Assembly (NCBI GenBank): GCA_047967505.1
Contig: CM106541.1
Direction: 5' to 3' (one strand)
From: Dipteris shenzhenensis
Taxonomy: Eukaryota; Polypodiophyta; Polypodiopsida; Gleicheniales
DNA length: 64,000 nucleotides
The notes below the pieces were generated by a model. It was not told the origin of the DNA, searched no databases, and saw only the letters and a list, made by a program, of their open reading frames with translations. Position numbers and translations under genes: made by a program. Each line of letters starts with the position of its first letter. Position 1 is the stretch's first letter. This document shows, piece after piece, positions 10,440 through 21,055 of this stretch.

Positions 10440-13400
10440 CTACGGTTCAATCTCATCCTCAATGAGATCAACCCTTGCCAAACTATCTACTTCAAAATCC
10501 AAACACGTGTTTAGATCTACAAATACATTCAACCCACTACTACTTGTGCCACTCATGTGCTCATCGAAATCAGCATCTCGAATGGTAGGCTCGTCCTCAT
10601 GGGTAATGGCCTCAATATCTATATCTCCTATCTCATGATCATCCTCCTCTCTTGTATCACGGTCATCATCACGTCCATGGCCATGATCATCCTCCATACG
10701 CTCCATATTAGTAAATGTACTATACATCACTTTGGAACGTGGCATAATAGGTATGACATGCCACCATCTATTATTATCCACCATTGGTTGATAGACAACC
10801 TAATTCAAACACAAATACAATCATGTTACTTTTCTTGCATCAAAAAAGCGAGTATTTTTATATGTGTGCACAGTACCTGTTCACATTGTTGCAGTAGTAC
10901 TAGTGTGTCCTTCCTACTTTGCCAAAACTTTACGGAGTCAATAGTTACAAAGCCACTTGCATGGCGTTTGATTGTTGCATTAGGGCCTCTTTCCACCACA
11001 TCCTTAAACCACTTTACATCCAAAACATACACAAAGAAGCATCAAAAGTCAAGCATAATAATACCTTGGATTATGCCACAATAATCATCCATGGCTCCAT
11101 TGGCTCCCTCAAAGCTAGCAATGATGCCACAATCTTGTGTGTTTCTCTTATCATCAATCCTTTGTGTTCGAAAACGCTTGCCCTCACACCATATAGCATT
11201 GAACATAGTGCACTACACCAAGAAAAAATCAATTAAATAAGCAATCTAAATTATAAAAAGCTCGTAACTTATGCATAACATTGTATATACCGACCTTGCT
11301 CATGCATCCCCTAGCATACTCCCATTCTTCCATTGTGATATGCATCCCCTCATCTTTCTCTGCTTTCTCCATTTCATCAAGTAGCCAATCCACATGAATA
11401 TCCTTTGGAAGTGCTCTTAGATGCTGAGGGTATGGCACACGAGATCCGTGGTGTGTACGAAAGAGGGCCCTTTCTTCTTGTGTTCTTGCCTTTGCATCCT
11501 CGTATCTTGTCACCCATCTTTTCATCACATCACTATTAAGCAAGCAAAAGAGGTTGATACTATTATGCAACTCGGTGTCTATTACTTTGTTGCGTCCTTT
11601 CCCTTGAGGCACAATAGAGGTCATCCTTAGGTCTTTATCATCTCTCCATAGTCGTGGAAGAGAGCTATCCACATCAACAAGAAACTTAGAAATATATACA
11701 AGTGACTCTTGTACCAACCAACCCTCGGCCATGCTACCTTCAGGTCTTGCATTTTGTCTCACGAAGCCCTTCAAGGTCTTCATGAAGCGCTCAAGGAAGA
11801 ACAACCATCGTGCATGTATAGTACCGCATATAGCAATCTCATCCACCAAATGCACTATGAGATGTAGTTGGCTTGTGAGAATAGAACGTGGAAATCTCTC
11901 CTCCACTAAACAAACCGCCTCCACTGACATAACTCGAGCATTCTCAAGCATGGTAGGATCTATTTCCTTTGAGCTCACATACCTCACAAGCTCGCCCATC
12001 TTGTAAATACAATCTTTCACGTCCTTCGATGCACTACGTGAAATGCTAGTAGGTAGTATGAACCGAACCCACGAGGAGGTGGTTGATTAGTTGCTTATAG
12101 CTATTCACTCACAAATTTGAAAGGAAAAAGATATTATGCATATAAAATACTTACTTGGAGCATCTTGTGCCAATCATGAGATTTCAAGCCATATAATTGC
12201 TCTACACCTCTTTTCTTGCTCTTTGTAAAGGCTCCCTTCAAACACTTCATGCATCCAGTGGGAGTATGAATTGTAGTAATAGCATGCTTCACCGTCGCCA
12301 TCTCTAGCTTTGATAACATCCATGGTGCATGAGGTAAAAAAACACACCCATTTGGTCTCTCTTGAGGCCAAGCTTCACGCATCCTACCTATGGTACGTAG
12401 ATCCTCCCTTATGCCTGCCGAATCTCGTGTCCCATTCAAATGCTCCCAAATGGTAGATGCCACATTCTTGAAGATATGCATGGGATCAAGCAAGTGATTG
12501 ATCTTGAGGTGGGACCAATATAGTAAACGATAAAAGATGGAGTATCTAAACAAAATAAAGTGTTAGTGTGCAATCTTTACTTTCAGCCAATATAGCCAAT
12601 CTTTACTTCCAGCCAATAGTTACAAACCCTTACTGGCTCATGCTAAGTGGTGGAGGAGTCGTGGAGCCATCCCAAATTCTCATCCAATCTCCCACGGTGA
12701 GTGATTGTGGGAGGACTTCATTCCAAGGGGAAACATATCTAGGATGATCAGGTGGGAGAAATCGATGGTGATTCTCATAGATGACCTTATTCAATGCGTC
12801 TGGCAACTAGCGAACGACCACAAGTAGGACATGCATGGTAACCCGATGTAGTGAGACCTGAACAATAGATGCAATTAAGAGTGGAAGGTGGCTTTAGGGT
12901 GCCACATCCTTTGCCTATTCATAATTAAAAAATGCAATGCTTACCTGAACACTCGCCATAGCCTGGGAAGTCATGCATCATCCACATCAAGACTGCTTTG
13001 CAGTTGAAGTCTCGTGACGAGGGAGGCCTGCTCACATCATGCACCTCGATACCTCTCCAAAGTATCTCTAGCTCATCAATCAAAGGCTCCAAATAAACAT
13101 CAGTGTTTTTGACTTTATGTTTCCCTGGAATTAGAAGGGACAGCATGACATGTCCTTTCTTAATAGCCATAGAGGGTGGAAGATTTTGTAATTCACCAAT
13201 ACCACTGGCCATACACTGTAAGACGTGCTTTTGAGACCAAATGGGTTCACACCATCCATACCCAATCTAAGTCTCAAGCTCCTAGGTTGTTCCTTGAAGC
13301 TTGGCCATGTGTCTTCAATATGCTTCCATGCAGGAGAGTCCGCGGGAGTTCTCCACTTGCCATCAGTTGATCGATGGGAGGAATGCCATGACATGAGCTC

Positions 13401-14393
13401 TGCAATATATTTGCACTTGAACATATGTTGGATGCGAGGGATTATGGGAAAATGTCGCAATACCTTACAAGGCACGTCCAAGGTTTTGAGATCTGCTCTA
13501 TATCTTGCCTCTCCACAAGTAGGACACTCTCTTGCATCATTATGTAGTCCACGAAACAAAACGCAATCGTTGACACATGCATGGATGTGCTTGTAATCTA
13601 ATCCTCCAAGAGAGGTCACATGTTGCCTTGCCATATCTCTTGAGGTCGGTAGTTTATTCTCCCTTGGAAGCATTTTACACAATAGCCTGCACGTGAAGAC
13701 CATAAATGAGGAAAAGCATTCGAGTAATTGACCCACTAGCATAATTCACCATGTTTGCAAAATCGACTTTAAAGCTTACTTGAGTAATGCATTCAAACTT
13801 GCATTGCTCCATCCATAGATGGTTTGCAAGTTTAGTAACTCAAGGGAGGCACATAGAATAGAGAATGTTCACCCCTCAAACAGTGGAGTCGATGCTGTGG
13901 TAAAAAGATCATCCTGCTCCATGCTATTATCCCTCCCTTGATGGACATATAAATCCTGCACCATCTCCTCCTCCACGGCTTCATGAGGTAATGGCGGAGG
14001 GCTACTATCACCATCACTCCATGCATCCGTAACAGTCCCTCCCGAAGATCCCACCTCATATCGCCGACGCTTCGCCTCCTCACGATGGGCATAGGGTAAC
14101 ATATGCGAGTGTGGCATTGCATCCTGTATCAAATTAAAATGGGATTATAACTCAAACATATGAACACCCATAGGTATCTCAATCAACCTTAACTTACAAA
14201 TGCTTACCCTGTTTACGGTCACATCCCATTCTCCATACTTTGAGATATGATTGAGTGTAATCCTGCGTGCACGATACATGTTTCCTCGACATCGATCACA
14301 CAGACATTTGATTTTTTGCTCCAACCACATTTCGCGATGGTGGATATGGAGGGATTCATCCTCACTGGAGCTACTTGTTGAAGATGGAGACAT
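10440..14393 (-). pseudogene. tnp2-type CACTA transposase, copy 1 (frameshifted)
   Basis: Eight exons fit on the minus strand: about 14393-14208, 14123-13780, 13686-12945, 12857-12634, 12545-12154, 12062-11295, 11212-10877 and 10800-10440. Exon 1 has a C-x2-C-rich Transpos_assoc-like start (IKCLCDRCRGNMYRARR). Exons 3-5 hold the tnp2/Transposase_21 core (HRSTDGKWRTPADSPAWKHI, RLGMDGVNPFG, SYSVWPVVLVNY). Exon 6 is DUF4218-like (EIAICGTIHARW, FVRQNARPEGSMAEGW), and exon 7 is DUF4216-like (MFNAIWCEGKHFRTQRIDD). Exon 8 is Asp/Glu/His-rich. The intact protein would be about 1100 residues. Breaks are a 2-bp insertion near 13190, an 8-bp deletion in exon 4, and the exon 6 acceptor changed from AG to GG near 12063. 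ATG 14393 is chosen because all full copies begin there. Confidence 0.9.
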
Positions 14394-15308
14394 CCTACAA
14401 ACAAACAACCCACCAAATTTGCTCTTCTTCAAATGTTTAATTTAAACTCTGTGTTGCATCTATCGCCATGTCTATAGTCGCGTCTAACATCGCGTCTAAT
14501 AGTGCATCTAAACGTGCATCTACTCTGTGTATTTAGACGCGCCTATAGATGCGCTATTAGATGCGACTATAGACGCGGCTTTTAAACCTACTTTTCGGCA
14601 CGCCGCTCGCTTTTATTTTCTTCACATTACTTAAACTTCGTGTGGCTTGCTTCCTTCTTTATTAGCAAATCCATAGTTTCGAAGCTTAAGAGGGAGCCTC
14701 CCATACTTACTTCCAAGCTTACACTCAAGAGAAAGGCACCCACACTTACTTCTAAGCTTAAAGGAGAGGAGGACGAACAAGGAGAAGAAGCAACTTTGAA
14801 AAAGAAAGAAGAACCTTCCATACCTTTATCCAAGTAAGTCTTTTTGCAGTTGATTCTGTTTGGAAGTTTGCTCTCTCCAGTTTTGTACTTTCTCGTATCC
14901 AAGAAGCGCATGATCTGGGTATCAGTGTCACGTTTTTGTGTCGGGCGCAATGTCCTTTTCTACTTTTTAGAAATCTCGTCTGTCGGAGCGTGTCTATAGG
15001 CGCATCTCAGGGTGCGTCTAAAAGCGTGTCTACAGGTGCATCTAACCACGCGTCTGGCTTGTTGTAGACACAGACAGACCCGTCTATAGACGCTCTGTTA
15101 GACGCTCTGTTAGACACTCTGTTAGACGCTCTGTTAGACGCTCTATTAGACGTGCTGTTAGACGAGTAGTTAGACGCTCTGTTAGACGCATCTATAGACG
15201 CGCAAATCAGGCGTGTCTATAGATGTGCTCTGACAGTAAGCCTCTCTTTTCTTCCCCTTTCTTCACAGCTGATCAGTAATAGATTGTTTTTCCTTTTTCC
15301 AGTTCAAC
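14394..15308. promoter_or_regulatory. Shared divergent regulatory region with internal motif arrays, CACTA copy 1
   Basis: This region separates the divergent A and B genes. Array 1 (about 14455-14585) has alternating GCGTCTATAG and TAGACGCG words. A conserved segment at about 14630-14835 ends in CCAAGTAAGT, a splice donor. It pairs with the acceptor TTTTTCCAG just before ATG 15309, so it is best read as a 5' leader exon of gene A. The intron between holds array 2 (about 14985-15225), including a 13-bp tandem run of GACGCTCTGTTA. The same words occur at the transposon ends, which suggests that the protein binding the ends could also control these promoters. Confidence 0.6.
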
Positions 15309-16744
15309 ATGTGGCCAGGAAGTGCTTCTAGCTCACCTGATCCCCGGGAATCTATTTGGAAGGACTTATATAACCTTTTAGGGCACCCTCCTAGTCCTAC
15401 AGAGTTATACGGGTATATGACAGGTACTCTAAACACTCCCCAGGAGTCGGCACTATAGACTCCAGCCACCCCACACCGCCTGAGATCACCCCAGCGGAGT
15501 CAGCACAGCCGTCTTATGCCCCTTCCCCCGTACCGTCTTATGCCCCTTCCCCCATGCTATCTTATGTCCCTTCTGCCATCCCGTCTTATGCCCCTTCCCC
15601 CATGCCGTCAGGAGGTCCTTCTGTCTCAGCAAGCCGTCGACGTCCTCCTGTGCCATCGAGACTCAGTTCTCTAGCTACGAGTGGTCAGCGTAGTCCCGTG
15701 CAGTCCCCAGCTACGAGTGGCCAGCATACGAGCTCGACACGACAGGGTAGCAGGCGTAGTAGCAGGGAGAGCGGTGGGGGATGCATGGCACAGTGCTTTG
15801 GGCCATGTGGAGGATGATGATTCAGATGATTTAGACGTGCCTCTGGGTGATGGTACAATTTATTATGACATCACTCAGACAGGAGGCATCTTGATGGATG
15901 CGCGGGGGAAGGACATCATGGCCTTCATGCGCTCTGTAATTGCTAACAATTACAGAGATTGCTTTATCCACTACAAAGACCACCCAAAGAGGTTAGCTGA
16001 TGAGACCCTCGCTACTGTTCACTCTAGGTATCCTAACCCCCCCAATCGCCAGTTCACAGATAAATGGGGGAAGTCAAAGATTGTTACGATACTTAGCAAT
16101 AAAAGATCTTCGCTTAAGAGGCAGGCACTAGCGGAGCTTGCCAGGCTTGAGGCAAGTCAACCACCAAGGGGCCCCCCCCACACTGCTCACAAGCGTGAGT
16201 GGAAGAAGGCAATGAAGTCAGTGAGGGAGGACCCCAATCTACAGCACGTAGAGGCTTGGAGGATCCAGATGGAGGAATATGGAAGTGCGCATTTTGGAGC
16301 AGGGGGTGTTGAATCATGGGAGGCCCAATTTGTAAGTATCGATCTCAAATTATATTGCTTATGTAGTTTATTAGGAGGTTGGTTGTTTCTTTGTACTAAT
16401 CCCTCCGCAAAGTGTGTCGCGGTCATGCAGCTTGAGATCGTGGGCAGATACCCTACTCCAGTGAAGACAGCCTACCACCGCCACCATCGCAGAGGAGATA
16501 CATGGAGGCACTTCTATGATGACGGGTTGATTACTGAGGAGCAGTATACCCGAGCTACTGGAGCGGCCCCCCAGGTATTTGAAAGTAATTAAATAATGCC
16601 AAAATTATAAGTAAAGATTTGATTTTTCATACATTGATATATGTTGTCCCTTGTTTACAGGCCCATTCACAAGACGACGAGGAAGACAAGGAAGGAGGTC
16701 CAGAAGGGAGTACAGAACAGAGCGTGGAAGGCAACGAGGATTAG
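15309..16744 (+). pseudogene. Second CACTA protein (gene A, TnpA/TNP1 position), copy 1
   Basis: Exons fit 15309-16331, 16431-16574 and 16661-16744, with GT-AG introns of about 100 and 86 bp. The product, about 420 residues when intact, starts MWPGSASSSPDP. It has a proline/serine repeat region (SYAPSPMPSYVPSAIPS), an acidic patch (DDSDDLD), then a conserved domain (DITQTGGILMDARGKDIMAF, FIHYKDHPKRLADETLA, KWGKSKIVTILSNKRSSLKR, EWKKAMKSVRED, RHHRRGDTWRHF). The tail is acidic. By position and by the K/R-rich domain it is the partner of the tnp2 protein, like the TnpA or Ptta/En/Spm class; that is inference. Copy 1 has CAG-to-TAG after SAL, a 1-bp deletion just after it, and a further frameshift at the acidic patch. 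Confidence 0.75.
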
Positions 16745-17349
16745 TCATAGAAGTAGTGCTAGCTACTCTTTTTTGTACTTAAAGCCACTGGCTTGACTTC
16801 GTGCCTCTTGTATATAGACTCCTCTTATTTTTTGTACTTGAAGCCACATGACGTGGCTTAGCTTCCTTATTTTTTGTACTTGAAGCCACATGACGTGGCT
16901 TAGCTTCATGCTATATGTATATACAACCACTTTTTGAGCTTTCAATTTTATTGCATTTTGGAGTTGTAATGTTTTATTTGGAATTGTAATTAAAATGCGG
17001 TTGGCTGTAAGAATTGAATTACACAATGTGGACATGGGATTCTTGTAACTATATAGCATACACAACATACACAGTATTCTGTAAAATTTAAAAAAAAAAA
17101 AGCGAGTCTATCAGTGCGTTTAAAAACGCGTTTATATTCGCGTCTGTCTGTTCGACTTGCGTCTATATGTGCATCTATAAACACGTTTATAAGCGTGTCT
17201 ATTTTGCGTTTAACTGCGCATCTATTTGATATATAGACGCGCAATTAGGTGCGGGTCTCTAGACGCGAAAATAGACGCGCCCGTAAGTTTTTTATTTAGT
17301 TCATGAAACGCGTTTGTGCGCACGTCTATGGGTGCTTTGTCTTGTTGTG
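16745..17349. repeat. Gene A 3' region with 42-bp hairpin repeats, then subterminal array
   Basis: After the gene A stop, two 42-bp direct repeats (about 16830-16915) each contain AAGCCACATGACGTGGCTT, a near-perfect inverted repeat, next to TTTTTTGTACTTG. Such a hairpin could act in 3'-end formation. From about 17100 to the end lie subterminal GCGTCTATTTGCGCG and TAGACGCG words. Minus-strand open frames here are shadows. Confidence 0.65.
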
Positions 17350-17352
17350 TAC

Positions 17353-18170
17353 ATGCTCTAAGTTGCTCCACTCTTCAATGGAAGATGCACACAATATAGT
17401 TATTTAACGGTGTTATTGAAAACAGGATTTAGATGTACATCCTTGGTCTTATTTCATTTTCAAAGAAAATTCAAACTTTGCGTTAAAGATGTTACACTTC
17501 CCTAATTTGAAAAATAATATAAAAACTACTTTAATCTCTTTTTTACAATAAACCAAATAGATGATTTTAAAAAACAAAATATATACATTTTGACATTTAA
17601 ATAAAAACTTCACTAACTTAAAAAATAATATAAAAGCTACTTTAAACTCTTATTTTCTTTTTTTTAATAGATGATTTCTAAAAACAAAATTTAAACGTTT
17701 TTATATTTAATTCAAAACTTTACTAATTTAAAAAATAACATAAAAACTACTTTAATCTCTTTTTTTTTTAATAGATGATTTTAAAAAACAAAATATATGC
17801 GTTTTGACATTTAAATAAAAACTTCACTAACTTAAATATATAAAAGCTACCTTAAACTCTTTTTTTTTTTTTTTTTAAAGATGATTTTTAAAAATAAAAT
17901 TTAAATGTTTTTTTATTTAAATAAAAAAGCACTAATTTGAAAAATAACATAAAGACTACTTTAATCTCTTTTTTTTTAATAGATGATTTTAAAAAACAAA
18001 ATATATACATTTTCACATTTTAAATCAAAACTTACGTAATTAAAAAAATAATTTTAAAAACTTTAAAATGCATTTAAATTTTTAAAATATTTTATGATTA
18101 AATTAGATATTCCTATAAACTAAAATTTAAATAAATTTTCGCAAGAAAAAATACTACATTAAAAAAACCT
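17353..18170. repeat. AT-rich ~117-bp tandem repeats of the large element
   Basis: From about 17490 to 18060 a unit of roughly 117 bp repeats about five times. Marker phrases are AAAATAATATAAAAACTACTTTAATCTC, a long T run, AATAGATGATTTTAAAAAAC and AAATATATACATTTTGACATTT. Marker positions are near 17511, 17627, 17743, 17836 and 17941. No coding potential is seen. If the RING gene begins at the promoter to the right, this array lay in its first intron or leader. Confidence 0.75.
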
Positions 18171-18330
18171 TACCTGGAATCTCCCGCTCCGTCCATCTCC
18201 GTCACTCCTCCATCATTGTCCGTCGGTCCTTGTCTGTCGCTCCTGCAATTCCATTGATTTCGATGAGGAGGAGCTCGATTGAGGTTTGAAGAATGAGGGG
18301 GTCCCTCTCTTTATATACAAAAATTTAGGG
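18171..18330 (-). promoter_or_regulatory. Candidate minus-strand promoter and first exon facing the RING gene
   Basis: On the minus strand a TATA box (TGTATATAAAGAGAGGG, near 18305-18320) is followed by a GC-richer leader and several ATGs. It ends at GATTCCAG followed by GTAAGG, a good splice donor near 18172. This is the only GC-richer island between the AT-rich repeats and the palindrome array, and it points toward the RING gene. It mirrors the TATA box of the transposase-like gene at the other end. The 7.35-kb CACTA copy now separates it from that gene. The link is inference; none of the short frames starting here is long enough to be a gene on its own. Confidence 0.4.
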
Positions 18331-18335
18331 TTTCA

Positions 18336-18862
18336 ATACCACGATTGAGGTATTGGGATACCACGTACCTCGATCGTGGTATTGGACATGCAACATACAT
18401 CATCGGTCAAGCATACCACTTGCAATGCCATATACCTCGATCGCGGTATTTTGCATGCCACATACACATTGCTCCATCATACCTCGTACCTCGATCAAGG
18501 TATGTCAGCTGCTAGCACAGTACATGTCAGATGCCACATACCTTAATCATGGTATTTGACATGTGGCCAAGCCATCGGTCTAGCATACCATGATCGAGGT
18601 ATGTGGACTTGCCACAGTACCTCAATCGAGGTATGTCATCTGCCATGTCAGATGCCACATACCTTGATCATGGTATTTGACACGACCGATGTCATCTATC
18701 CACGTTACCTTGATCGTGGTATGTGGACTTGCCACGATACCTCGATCGAGGTATAGGCTTGGTTCGGTGAAAGAAAGTCTAGGACCTCGATCGAGGTATT
18801 GGCTTGGCTTGGTTGTTCTCGTGTGCGAATTTCATTGGAGATAATACCTCGATCGAGGTATT
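18336..18862. repeat. Array of ~12 palindromes TACCTCGATCGAGGTA (right)
   Basis: Twelve near or perfect copies of the 16-bp palindrome occur near 18339, 18366, 18436, 18487, 18538, 18582, 18617, 18658, 18704, 18736, 18781 and 18845. They are spaced irregularly (about 20-70 bp) and separated by words such as ATGTGGACTTGCCAC and TGACATGT. Imperfect copies differ mainly by C-to-T or G-to-A at the two CpGs (TTGATCATGG). The copies nearest the right terminus are perfect. The same motif forms the 1733-2115 array at the other end of the transposon. Confidence 0.85.
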
Positions 18863-18929
18863 TAACACCAAAGCAAAACCTTTGTATTTTCACTCGAGGG
18901 GGTGTCACACTCACCCGCAAGTGGTTCGG

Positions 18930-18958
18930 AAGTGAACACCCTTAGCTTGCTACCTCCC
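18930..18958 (-). repeat. Right terminal inverted repeat of the large element
   Basis: This is the reverse complement of the left end at 521-549. Immediately outside it the satellite monomer continues (TTGGAATAACATACCTAG), completing the half-monomer that ends at 520. Confidence 0.85.
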
Positions 18959-18962
18959 CTTG

Positions 18963-20535
18963 TTGGAATAACATACCTAGTATAGTGTTTTTTGATGCTT
19001 GTCATGACACTAAGGCAAAAGCATAGTTTAACGCTTGGTCGACCATGCATATCATATCCGATGGCCTCAATACTTTTCATAGGTCTCTATTCAAGTGATA
19101 TTGATGTGAATGCAAAGTGGCATGCCCATCCCTTAAGTACTTGTTTGGATAACATGCCTGGGAGCGCTTTTATTGACGGTTATGTGAATAACACTAGGAG
19201 GACAATGTTGTATAATGCATGATTGAGCATGCAAATCATATCCGATCGACACAATACTTTGCACACAGTTCAATCTAGATGTTATTGACTTGCATGCAAA
19301 GTGGTGCGTCCATCTAATAAGTGCTTGTTTGGATAACACACCTAGGAGCGTGTTTTTTTAAGGATGTGCATCACATTGAGGTAAAAAAGTTGTTTAATAC
19401 TTGATTGACAATGCAAATCCTATCCGATGGGCACAATATTTTACACGATATGGTTGTGCATGACACTAAGGCAAAAACAATGTTTAATTTTTCATTGACC
19501 ATTCAAAGCATATGCGATGCACACAGTACTTTGCATGCACCTCAACCTAGATGGTATGGACTTGGGTGTAATGTTGCATGCCTATACAATAAGTTCTTAT
19601 TTGATTAACACATCTAGGAGTATGTTTTTTTATGGTGGTGCAAACACTAGGGGAAAAATGGTGTATAATGCGTGATCGACCATGCAAATCATATCCGATG
19701 GACACAATACTTTGCATGTGTCTCAATCTAGGTGGTATTTACATGCTTAAAAAGTGGCACTGCCATCCGAAAAGTACTTCTTGGAATAACACACCTAGGA
19801 CCATGTTTTTATATGGTTGTGCATGACATTGAGGCAAAAATGGTGTTTATTGCTTGATTGACAATGCAAATGCTTCTTAACAAAACTAACATGAAAAAAT
19901 CATCCGTGTTGATGGGCACAATACTTTACATATGCCTCAACCTAGGTGGTATTTACATGCTTGCAAAGTGGAGAGCCCATCCAATAAGTCCATGTTGGAA
20001 TAACACACCTAGGACCATGTTTTCATATGGTTGTTTATGACACTAAGACAAAAATGATGTTTAATTCTTGATCAACCATTCAAACATATACGATGGGAAC
20101 AATACTTTGGACGCAACTCAACCTAGATGGTATGGACTTGCATGCAAAGTTGCATGCCCATATGATAAGTTCTTGTCCGAGTAACACACCTAGGACTATG
20201 TTTTTTTATAATGGTGCATAACACTAGAGGGAAAATGGTGTATAATGCATGATGGACCATAAAAATCATATCCAATGGACACAAGAATTTGCACAAGTCT
20301 CAACCTAGGTGGTATTTACCAGCTTGCAAAGTGGCACACCCATCGGATAAGTACTTATTGGAATAACATACCTATGACCATGTTTTTATATGGTTGTGCA
20401 TGACACTAAGGAAAAAACAATGTTTAATTCTTGATTGACCATTTAGATGCAATACTTTTCATGGACCTCAACCTAGGTCTTATTTACTTTGCACGCAACT
20501 TAACCTAGGGCACAATACTTTGCATGCACTATTAT
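18963..20535. repeat. ~182-bp satellite array, middle block
   Basis: The monomer interrupted at 520 resumes here. About eight further monomers follow, with starts (T-run plus GGTTGTGCATGACACTA variant) near 18981, 19163, 19348, 19446, 19620, 19802, 20017, 20197 and 20379. Most spacings are 175-215 bp, with one truncated unit. Monomers are diverged in many positions but share all the landmarks described for the left block. Short plus-strand frames recur per monomer and are not genes. Confidence 0.85.
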
Positions 20536-21055
20536 GGATAAATTTGACCAAAGTAAAAGGCATAAATATGTGTGTGTGCTTATATGTGTGGCAATAGTAT
20601 AATAAAATATGGTGTGCATAAGGCCCAGGGTTGAGGTGGCAAGGCATGACCATGTGCCACCCTTCCATGTAAGAGGACCCATAAGGTGTGTTGTATATAA
20701 TCCATGGTAGTAATAATATAAAATGATAAGGTGGCATGGGTCCTCCATGCACCACCCCTCCACCTAGGCGGTCGCATGCCTACATTTAGTGAGATATGGC
20801 CCAAGGACCATGGGAGAAGTAATATAAAATAGGTGGAGATGGATATTATATTGGATTATTCCCTCCATGTAGGATAGGCCCATGTGGGGGGGGTGTAGAA
20901 ATTCCAAGAATGCAAGTTAAATAATGGCAAAGTAGGATGAGGTGGTAATATTCCTCGTGCCAACCCTCCACTTATCCTCCTAGATGTTTGAACGTATTAT
21001 AAAATTGGAAAGAGACCAAGGGAGTATCTTAGACTTGGGATATGGGGGTTGATGT
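20536..21055. other. Unassigned segment within satellite
   Basis: Sequence unrelated to the monomer interrupts the array. It contains repeated phrases such as AATATAAAAT and GGTGGCATGGGTCCTCCATG, and two GTGGCAxxG blocks. Minus-strand open frames (20480-20804) overlap one another and show no protein family. I see neither inverted ends nor a target duplication, so I leave it unclassified. Confidence 0.4.

Larger units (their letters stand above)
10000..17349 (-). mobile_element. CACTA-superfamily transposon, copy 1 (7350 bp, TSD TAC)
   Basis: The left end at 10000 starts CACAACACAAAGCAACTATA. The right end at 17349 is the complement of CACAACAAGACAAAGCACCC. TAC flanks both sides, a 3-bp duplication as expected of CACTA elements, although the terminus reads CACAA. 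Copy 1 lies in the opposite orientation to copies 2-4. Its left end lacks one CAA present in the others. It contains a tnp2 transposase gene (10440-14393, -) and a divergent second gene (15309-16744, +). TCTATAGACGCG-type repeats lie in both subterminal zones and between the genes. Both genes carry inactivating mutations, so this copy is probably not autonomous now. Confidence 0.93.
521..18958 (+). mobile_element. Large TIR DNA transposon of unrecognised superfamily, inserted in satellite
   Basis: Both ends carry the same sequence in inverted orientation. The left end at 521-549 starts GGGAAGTAGCAAGCTAAGGG. The right end at 18930-18958 is its reverse complement with 2 mismatches in 29 bases. 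CTTG flanks both sides (517-520 and 18959-18962), and joining the flanks restores a continuous satellite monomer. A GGGG end with a 2-bp TT duplication fits equally well. The element spans 18438 bp, or about 11.1 kb after removing the CACTA copy nested at 10000-17349. Its own cargo is a transposase-like gene, a convergent RING-H2 gene, an internal 189-bp tandem array, and palindrome arrays near both ends. Insertion is seen directly. That the transposase-like gene moves it is inferred. I cannot assign a superfamily. Confidence 0.8.

Noticed and set aside
14640-14837. 65-codon Lys-rich frame in the CACTA divergent region as a third gene
   Set aside because: The frame is not conserved between copies 1, 2 and 4, and a splice donor follows. 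It is better explained as a 5' leader exon of gene A.
18336-18862. Palindromes containing CGATCG as a HIP1-like cyanobacterial signature or CRISPR-like array
   Set aside because: Spacing is irregular, the repeat is a 16-bp palindrome without uniform spacers, and the surroundings are clearly plant nuclear DNA.
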